From Proteobacteria bacterium UBA6908 (GTDB lineage: Bacteria; Pseudomonadota; Gammaproteobacteria; Acidiferrobacterales; UBA6901): a stretch of 11,709 nt of DNA. The DNA lies in contig DKBE01000024.1 of the NCBI GenBank assembly GCA_002451085.1, positions 1-11,709 on the forward strand. Direction: 5' to 3'. The position numbers and the translations under genes were made by a program. Below are positions 7,572 to 11,709 of the stretch, in pieces (within the stretch, counting starts at the first letter, position 1; each line of letters begins with the position of its first letter). Under the pieces are notes generated by a model, which saw only the letters and a list, made by a program, of their open reading frames with translations, was not told where the DNA came from and did no database searches.

Positions 7572-7657
7572 GCCTATGCAGCCAGACGGTAACTTATGAT
7601 CAATAATATAGGGATTCAGAACCCGGTTAAAAATGCCGGTCTTCGTGGGGGTACTGC

Positions 7658-8167
7658 ATGACGATGGTCAATCGCGCAACCTTGATGCTGATTTCATTGC
7701 TGATGGTCACCGGCCTGAGTCCGGCGCTGGCCGATCCGCCGGAGGGTTATCCGTTTGTGAGTTTCGATGCCGGCTTCGCCCGGGCGCGCACCGAGAACCG
7801 GCCGGTGTTCCTGTATTTTGGCCGGTATGGTTGCGCCTGGTGCGATAAAACCAACCGCGAGGCGTTTTCTGATCCCAAACTGCGCGAAATTTATACCAAT
7901 CACTATGTGCTGGTGTACGTCGATGCCGAAAGCGGCAAACGACTGACTTTGCCCAGTGGTGAACGCATTACCGAACTGGAGCTGGGTTCCCGGATGAAGG
8001 TGCTGGCCACGCCGGTGTTTGCCTACCTGCATCCCAATGGCAAGGAAATCTTCCGCATCCCGGGTATCCAGTCGACTGCCGATTTTATGCTCTACGACCG
8101 TTTCATCACCGAAGGACATTACCGCAAAGAGTCGATTCGTGATTTTCTCGCTCATGAAACGCGCTAG
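7658..8167 (+). CDS. Exported thioredoxin-fold protein (CAWC active site)
   Basis: This encodes 169 residues. The N-terminus is a signal peptide (hydrophobic core about 8-20, likely cleavage after SPALA, residue 25), so the mature protein is periplasmic. It has the thioredoxin core VFLYFGRYGCAWCDKTN with redox cysteines Cys59 and Cys62, the only cysteines in the protein, and the cis-proline Pro119 in ATPVFAYLHPNG. The acidic/aromatic CAWC dipeptide and the charged helix after it resemble the SoxW/thioredoxin-like subgroup, rather than cytoplasmic thioredoxin (CGPC) or DsbA (CPHC). A helical C-terminal extension follows. ATG 7658 is preceded by GGGGG at 6-base spacing; ATG 7664 is an alternative. 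Its 3' end overlaps the propeller gene by 14 bases. Whether it acts as a reductase, an oxidase or in cofactor maturation is not decidable here. Confidence 0.9.
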   Translation: MTMVNRATLMLISLLMVTGLSPALADPPEGYPFVSFDAGFARARTENRPVFLYFGRYGCAWCDKTNREAFSDPKLREIYTNHYVLVYVDAESGKRLTLPSGERITELELGSRMKVLATPVFAYLHPNGKEIFRIPGIQSTADFMLYDRFITEGHYRKESIRDFLAHETR

Positions 8168-9356
8168 CCTGGTTCTGATTCTAGCCGCGCAGATAGCCCC
8201 GGCGTGGGCGTCGCCGTGGACATTCGATCCGCCACAAACCGTGACGGAACCGCAGGCTGGGGTATTCCATCATCTTGACCCGGCCGGCCGTCGCGGGATC
8301 GCCGTTTCGGCTGGCGTTGTCGCCATCGTCTGGGAAGATAACCGCAGCGGCATTCCCGGCGCTTACGTGGCGTTTCGCGAACCGTCAGCATCGGGCTTCA
8401 GGGTGCAGAAGCTGAGCTCTGGTGGCGAAGCCTATGAAGTGGTCGTGGCGGCGCTGCCCAACGGACGATTCATCTTTGGCTGGGAAGAAAATGGATCAGT
8501 TCAGGTTCGCACCGGAACGGCTGAGCGCCTCGATTCGACGTTTGTGCTGAGCCGCGGTGAAGCGAACCAGATCACCCTGGATGCCGATGCCCAGGTGGTC
8601 CATGCCGCCTGGTCGGAACGCACGGACCGACACGCCATCATTCGCTATGCCCGCTTCAAGCCGAATGACCTCGGCAAGCCGATCGCGACGGTGGCTGTCT
8701 CGCCGCCACCAACGGAAGATCAACTCTATCCCTCACTGGCCGTCCTGCCTGATCGTACCTGGGTAGCGTGGGAAGACCGCAGCCAGGGCCACACCCGCAT
8801 TCTGGCGGCCGTCAGCAAGGATGGACGCAGCTTTGCCCCGGCACAGCGGATCAACCGGATGCGGTCCAGCGGTCGTCGTCAGGTTGACTACGGCCGTGGT
8901 CCCGGCGCCACCCGCGTGGCGCTGACGGCGATCAACGGCCAACGAGCGGCCGCGGTATGGCTGGACAAGCGTGATTTTCAGGGTGGTTACGACGTATTCA
9001 CAGCGCTCACGGATGACGCCGGGACCGAGTTCGGTGCTGTGGAGCCTGTGCAAGATGAATTCGGTGCCAACATCGGGCAATGGCACGCCGGGATCGCCAG
9101 CCATAAGAACGGCACGCTGGTTTGTGCCTGGGACGATGATCGCGATGGGAGCCCCGACATCCAGCTGAGCTGGCGATCAGCGTCCGGATGGAGCCCCAAT
9201 CTGACGGTTCCCGGCGCCAATGGCCCGGGGCAGGAATCGAGCCCGGTGCTCGCGCTTGACCCTGAAGGGGAACTGCACATGGCCTGGGTCGAGCGCGAAC
9301 GCAGTGACGGCCCGACCCGAGTGCGTTATCTTCGGGGGCGACGGGTGATGCCCTGA
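8154..9356 (+). CDS. Exported sialidase-like beta-propeller protein
   Basis: This encodes 400 residues with a signal peptide (MKRASLVLILAAQIAPAWA, cleavage near residue 19-20). The mature part holds seven spaced repeats of a hydrophobic strand ending in Trp then acidic/polar residues: Trp60 (VWEDNRSG), Trp110, Trp153, Trp206 (AWEDRSQG), Trp269 (VWLDKRD), Trp326 (AWDDDRDG) and Trp378. These W-E/D-D-x-R repeats, with SKDGRSFAPAQRIN between blades, are typical of BNR/sialidase-like propellers. I do not see the full arginine triad and nucleophile of a true sialidase, so a binding or scaffold role is as likely as hydrolysis. The start at 8154 places the signal peptide at the N-terminus and overlaps the thioredoxin gene by 14 bases; an in-frame start farther upstream would bury it. 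There is only one cysteine (Cys324). Confidence 0.85.
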   Translation: MKRASLVLILAAQIAPAWASPWTFDPPQTVTEPQAGVFHHLDPAGRRGIAVSAGVVAIVWEDNRSGIPGAYVAFREPSASGFRVQKLSSGGEAYEVVVAALPNGRFIFGWEENGSVQVRTGTAERLDSTFVLSRGEANQITLDADAQVVHAAWSERTDRHAIIRYARFKPNDLGKPIATVAVSPPPTEDQLYPSLAVLPDRTWVAWEDRSQGHTRILAAVSKDGRSFAPAQRINRMRSSGRRQVDYGRGPGATRVALTAINGQRAAAVWLDKRDFQGGYDVFTALTDDAGTEFGAVEPVQDEFGANIGQWHAGIASHKNGTLVCAWDDDRDGSPDIQLSWRSASGWSPNLTVPGANGPGQESSPVLALDPEGELHMAWVERERSDGPTRVRYLRGRRVMP

Positions 9357-9388
9357 CCCCGGAAATTGAGCCAGTCCATAAGCAGATG

Positions 9389-9416
9389 TTGAAATGGGCC
9401 TGACTTTGGGTAAGAT
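9389..9416 (+). promoter_or_regulatory. Sigma-70-type promoter for the small-protein gene
   Basis: TTGAAA (9389-9394, five of six to consensus) and TAAGAT (9411-9416, four of six) are separated by 16 bases, placing a start near 9423 and a leader of about 48 bases. The early leader can fold a small CCCC/GGGG hairpin (9420-9435). It lies just after the propeller gene, so the small gene is likely transcribed independently. Confidence 0.55.
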
Positions 9417-9470
9417 ATGCCCCGAATTTTTGGGGTCGGTTCCCGGCAGATACAGACAGAGGAGCAGTTT

Positions 9471-9668
9471 ATGAGCAACGTATATTACGAAACCATCGAA
9501 AAGATGGAAAAAGGCGGCGTTGACAAGGAATACATCAACGGTTGGGCGGGTGGTTTCCTTCACAACCCGAAGCGCGAGGAACAGCGCATTACCGAGGCCT
9601 ACGAAGCCGGTTACAATGATGGTTCGGCCAAGAAGACCGACGGTTTCAAGAGCTGGGTCAAGAAGTAA
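9471..9668 (+). CDS. Small charged protein, possible Alvin_2107-like/RMF-like
   Basis: This encodes 65 residues starting MSNVYYETIEKMEKGGV. The ATG follows AGGAG at about 8 bases, the best ribosome site in this part of the window, with a promoter upstream and a strong terminator downstream, so it is a genuine short gene. The protein is soluble and helical, without cysteine or signal peptide, and rich in Lys, Glu, Gly and Tyr. The pattern GWAGGFLHNP plus AYEAGYNDG recalls the repeated Gly/Tyr helices of ribosome modulation factor (RMF), though it is not a clear match. From memory it also resembles small proteins annotated as the Alvin_2107 family, linked to sulfur-globule oxidation in Allochromatium. 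Both links are tentative. Its stand-alone, well-signalled arrangement suggests high expression. Confidence 0.85.
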   Translation: MSNVYYETIEKMEKGGVDKEYINGWAGGFLHNPKREEQRITEAYEAGYNDGSAKKTDGFKSWVKK

Positions 9669-9686
9669 GACTGTACAGGTTCTAGT

Positions 9687-9722
9687 AAAAAAGGCGCCCC
9701 TGAACGAGGGGCGCCTTTTTTT
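9687..9722. terminator. Strong bidirectional rho-independent terminator
   Basis: A perfect 8-bp GC stem, GGCGCCCC (9693-9700) with GGGGCGCC (9708-9715), encloses a 7-base loop. It is followed by seven T (9716-9722) and preceded by six A (9687-9692). The A-tract makes it work on both strands, ending the small-protein gene from the left and the Sel1 gene from the right. Confidence 0.93.
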
Positions 9723-9725
9723 AAT

Positions 9726-10163
9726 TCAGGTTTTGCCCTCGGCACGGGCATACCACTTTTTCGCCTCGGTCTCGTTTTTCGCGACACCCTGACCCTGTTC
9801 GTACATCATGGCCAGGGTCATCGCCGAGCCGACCATGCCCTGATCCGCGGCGCGCTCGAACCACTTGGCTGCTTCCGCTTCGTTTTTTTCTGTGCATTCA
9901 CCATACAGGTACATAAAGCCCAACCCGTGCTGGGCGAGGGCGTAGCCCTGCTCCGCGGCCGCATGCATCCACTTATAGGCCATGAGATCGTTTCGGGCCA
10001 TGCCAAGACCGTTCTGGCACATGATGGCCATGCGATGCTGGGCTTGGGCATCACCGGCTTCGGCGATGGGCTTGAGCAGCCGCCACGCGTGCGCGAATTC
10101 CTTGGCTTCAAAGGCCGCCATACCGCTGGCCAGATCCTGGGTGTTGTTACTGATGCCGCTCAT
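9726..10163 (-). CDS. Cytoplasmic Sel1-repeat protein
   Basis: This encodes 145 residues starting MSGISNNTQDLASGMAAFEAKEF at ATG 10163, which has GGAG at 6 bases. A longer in-frame reading would add a Trp/Pro-rich N-terminus with no ribosome site and is rejected. Three tandem Sel1-like (TPR-related) helical hairpins are visible: roughly 21-52, 53-88 (GMARNDLMAYKWMHAAAEQG) and 89-124, then a partial fourth (GQGVAKNETEAKKWYARA). Each shows the A-x-x-x-x-A / G-x-A motif of the solenoid. Such proteins scaffold protein-protein interactions and no enzymatic site is present. With no signal peptide it differs from the many exported Sel1 proteins, so its partner should be cytoplasmic. It ends at the shared bidirectional terminator. 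Confidence 0.9.
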   Translation of the reverse strand: MSGISNNTQDLASGMAAFEAKEFAHAWRLLKPIAEAGDAQAQHRMAIMCQNGLGMARNDLMAYKWMHAAAEQGYALAQHGLGFMYLYGECTEKNEAEAAKWFERAADQGMVGSAMTLAMMYEQGQGVAKNETEAKKWYARAEGKT

Positions 10164-10290
10164 GGATGCTCCGTGACTGGAAAGACCGATTCGGTTGATT
10201 CTGCCAGAGACATCGGGGGGCGGCCACCAAAGCCACAGGCACTGAGCGTCTATTCCGGTGCGGCAACTGCACGTCGCCGGCACAATCGTC

Positions 10291-10296
10291 TATTAT
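10291..10296 (+). promoter_or_regulatory. Possible -10 box for the 186-aa gene
   Basis: TATTAT lies 35 bases before the gene's ATG, five of six to consensus. The matching -35 (tgcacg at 10268, 17-base spacer) is poor (three of six), so this would need an activator or is not the real site. It sits in the 168-base region divergent from the Sel1 gene. Confidence 0.3.
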
Positions 10297-10331
10297 TCGG
10301 CGCTTGCCGTTACCCTGAACAGGAGTCGTGC

Positions 10332-10892
10332 ATGGCGATTCGCATGCGCACCAAGTGGCACACCCGCGGTCCGAAAAGCATCGAGGACCGCGCCGGCGTG
10401 GTTGGCTTCAATATCTGGAAGATTTCCAACGAAGCCTGGAAGCACATGGAGAAAGAAGGCTTCCGCGTCGGTGATGACCGTCAGGTGGTCGCGCTGATCA
10501 TCGAATTGCTGGCGTTCCTGATGCAGATCTCCGACCGTCTGGTCTATGGCCAACTGTCCGAAGAGGAGCGCGCGCGCTTCATGAATGCCCTTGGCCAGCA
10601 TCTGGCCAAGACTGTGTATTCCAACATGCTCGACATGTTCGGGCCCGGCGACTACACCGGCCCGTTCATTGCCACGCTCAATGAACGGCTCGCCGACTAC
10701 AGCGAATTCGAATTCGCCGGCCACCAGCCCAGTTACGCCATGCTGCGCTATCTCGGCGACAAGATGGCCGCGGCCATGACCGGAACCGACAGTAAATGGG
10801 TTGTCGAACAGGTGATCGATATCGAGGCCCCGGAAGCCGTAGGGCGGATCAAGAAGCTCGTGCACGAGGTGCTGGGCATCCAGATGAGTTGA
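10332..10892 (+). CDS. Unrecognised 186-residue helical protein upstream of prfB
   Basis: ATG 10332 follows AGGAG at 6-7 bases, giving a protein that starts MAIRMRTKWHTRGPKSIEDR. It looks soluble and largely helical, without cysteines, signal peptide or transmembrane helix. A hydrophobic helix around 52-70 (VVALIIELLAFLMQISDRL) is probably buried rather than membrane-spanning. Other landmarks are the NMLDMFGPGDYTGPFI loop (about 98-113) and a C-terminal helix rich in Ile, Val and Lys. A divergent Sel1 gene lies upstream and prfB lies 55 bases downstream on the same strand with its own likely promoter. I do not recognise the family. The strong ribosome site and sensible composition make it a confident gene of unknown function. 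Confidence 0.88.
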   Translation: MAIRMRTKWHTRGPKSIEDRAGVVGFNIWKISNEAWKHMEKEGFRVGDDRQVVALIIELLAFLMQISDRLVYGQLSEEERARFMNALGQHLAKTVYSNMLDMFGPGDYTGPFIATLNERLADYSEFEFAGHQPSYAMLRYLGDKMAAAMTGTDSKWVVEQVIDIEAPEAVGRIKKLVHEVLGIQMS

Positions 10893-10914
10893 GCTGACTG
10901 CAGTGCTTTTCAGT

Positions 10915-10920
10915 TATAAT
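10915..10920 (+). promoter_or_regulatory. Likely -10 box of the prfB promoter
   Basis: A perfect TATAAT lies 28 bases before the prfB ATG. The nearest -35-like sequence, TTGAGC at 10889-10894, is 20 bases away, longer than usual, and the 17-base position reads poorly. The transcript would start near 10927. A separate promoter for prfB is plausible but unproven. Confidence 0.45.
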
Positions 10921-10947
10921 TCGCGCGAAATGCATCTGTGAACCTCC

Positions 10948-11709
10948 ATGGCCGTAGAAGAACTGAATCCACTCTCCACCCAGCTCAAGACCTTGCGCGA
11001 TCGCGCCCAGGTCTTGAGGGGGTATCTTTGACTTTGTCACCAAGGAAGAACGGCTGACCGAGGTCAACCGCGAACTCGAGCAGCCGAACGTCTGGGACAA
11101 CCCGGCCCGCGCCCAGGAACTGGGACGTGAACGCGCCAAGCTGGAGCTGGTTGTTGAAACCTTTCGTCGCATCGATGCTCGCCTGAACGACACCGAGGAA
11201 CTGATTGAGCTGGCACGCCTGGAAGACGACGCCAGCATGGTCGCCGGCATTGCCGACGACCTGGCGCTCGTTGAAAAAGAAGTGGCCGACCTCGAATTCC
11301 GCCGCATGTTCTCCGGCGAAATGGACGCCAACAATGCCTTTGTGGAAATCCAGGCCGGGGCCGGCGGCACGGAGGCCCAGGACTGGGCCTCGATGCTGAC
11401 CCGCATGTATCTCAAGTGGGCTGAACGCCGCGGCTTTGGCACCGAGCTCATCGAGCAGTCGGATGGCGAAGTGGCGGGCATCAAGAGCGCCACCCTGCGC
11501 ATCGAAGGTGCCTATGCCTTTGGTTGGCTGCGCACCGAGACGGGTGTGCACCGGCTGGTGCGCAAGAGTCCATTCGACTCCGGCAACCGCCGCCACACGT
11601 CGTTTGCCTCGGTGTTTGTCTCACCGGAAGTGGACGAGGATTTCGACATCGAGATCAACCCGGCCGACCTGAAAGTGGATACCTATCGCGCCAGCGGCGC
11701 CGGCGGCCA
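10948..11709 (+). CDS. prfB: Peptide chain release factor 2 (RF2), frameshifted and 3'-truncated by the window
   Basis: RF2 recognises UAA and UGA stop codons and triggers peptide release on the ribosome. Translation starts at ATG 10948 (weak Shine-Dalgarno), runs 27 codons in the first frame to TGA 11029-11031, and continues in the +1 frame from GAC 11030. The recoding site is described separately. After the shift the protein reads like E. coli RF2 throughout: [57 protein letters not shown], [20 protein letters not shown]. The SPF stop-codon-reading tripeptide is at about 207-209 (11567-11575). The window ends two bases into the Gln codon of the catalytic GGQ (11702-11709). The broken frame is functional and not a pseudogene. 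About 253 residues are visible, with roughly 115 more expected beyond the edge. Confidence 0.97.
11017..11032 (+). promoter_or_regulatory. prfB programmed +1 frameshift site
   Basis: The sequence AGGGGGTATCTTTGAC at 11017-11032 is the canonical RF2 recoding signal, identical in its core to that of E. coli. The internal Shine-Dalgarno AGGGGG lies three bases before the slippery CTT, which is followed by the weakly terminating TGA-C. When RF2 is scarce, the pause at TGA lets the CTT-bound tRNA slip forward to TTT and translation continues. When RF2 is plentiful, a 27-residue peptide is released instead. This makes RF2 synthesis self-limiting. Confidence 0.97.

Noticed and set aside
6933..7592. 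219-codon open frame on the plus strand opposite the 352-aa gene
   Set aside because: It is antisense, with no ribosome site; long antisense frames are common at this GC content.
7595..7609. TATGAT and TAATAT as -10 boxes in the divergent region before the thioredoxin gene
   Set aside because: No acceptable -35 lies at 16-18 bases for either; the stretch is AT-rich and can give such matches by chance.
8019..8153. Upstream extension of the propeller gene
   Set aside because: It would lie inside the thioredoxin gene and bury the clear signal peptide beginning at 8154.
10164..10283. Longer N-terminus for the Sel1 gene
   Set aside because: It has no ribosome site and a Trp/Pro-rich stretch; ATG 10163 has GGAG at good spacing.
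10293..10865. 190-codon minus-strand frame opposite the 186-aa gene
   Set aside because: The plus-strand gene has a proper AGGAG-ATG; the minus frame has none and mirrors its codons.
11029..11031. In-frame TGA 27 codons into prfB, as if a pseudogene or sequencing error
   Set aside because: The flanking AGGGGG-TAT-CTT-TGA-C is the known RF2 programmed frameshift and the +1 frame continues as normal RF2.
10985..11596. Long minus-strand frame opposite prfB
   Set aside because: It is an antisense shadow of RF2, and its protein has no plausible features.

Overview
The window looks like an ordinary chromosomal stretch of a GC-rich gammaproteobacterium. The evidence is the gene content (msrB, a ClC transporter, a YbiX/PiuC-type hydroxylase, prfB with its recoding site), the tight gene packing and the high GC. 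A 65-residue protein at 9471-9668 resembles a small family I associate with purple and other sulfur-oxidising gammaproteobacteria, so a Chromatiales-like host is possible, but this rests on memory and is weak. I see no tRNA, rRNA, CRISPR array, insertion sequence, phage gene or attachment site.

Layout. (1) 1-1237, plus strand: the 3' part of an unrecognised helical protein, then a second unrecognised protein overlapping it by 8 bases. (2) 1270-2087, minus strand: a translationally coupled pair, msrB followed by a VOC/glyoxalase-fold protein. (3) 2088-2319: a divergent intergenic region with small hairpins and a well-placed ribosome site for a doubtful short ORF. (4) 2320-3720, plus strand: a ClC-type chloride/proton antiporter. 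(5) 3782-7571, minus strand: five genes in a row with gaps of about 40-60 bases. Read from upstream these are a 352-aa conserved protein, a 190-aa conserved protein, a 2OG-Fe(II) oxygenase, a TauE/SafE-like permease and a PKHD-type Fe(II)/2OG hydroxylase. (6) 7658-9356, plus strand: a periplasmic thioredoxin-fold protein overlapping an exported seven-repeat sialidase-like beta-propeller. (7) 9471-9668: a free-standing small-protein gene with a recognisable promoter, strong Shine-Dalgarno and a strong hairpin terminator shared with the convergent Sel1-repeat gene at 9726-10163. (8) 10332-10892: an unrecognised 186-aa helical protein. (9) 10948 to the window end: prfB (RF2), containing the classic +1 programmed frameshift and cut off inside its GGQ codons.

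How the genes may work together: msrB and the VOC protein could both serve oxidative or electrophile stress, which is inference. The five-gene minus block has the spacing of an operon, but no shared pathway is evident. The thioredoxin/propeller pair is probably co-translated and co-exported. The most clearly demonstrable special mechanism is the prfB autoregulatory frameshift. The best leads for something undescribed are the thioredoxin/propeller pair, the small RMF-like protein, and the minus-strand block that combines two unrelated 2OG oxygenases with an uncharacterised two-gene module. I did not find clear evidence of a wholly new system.
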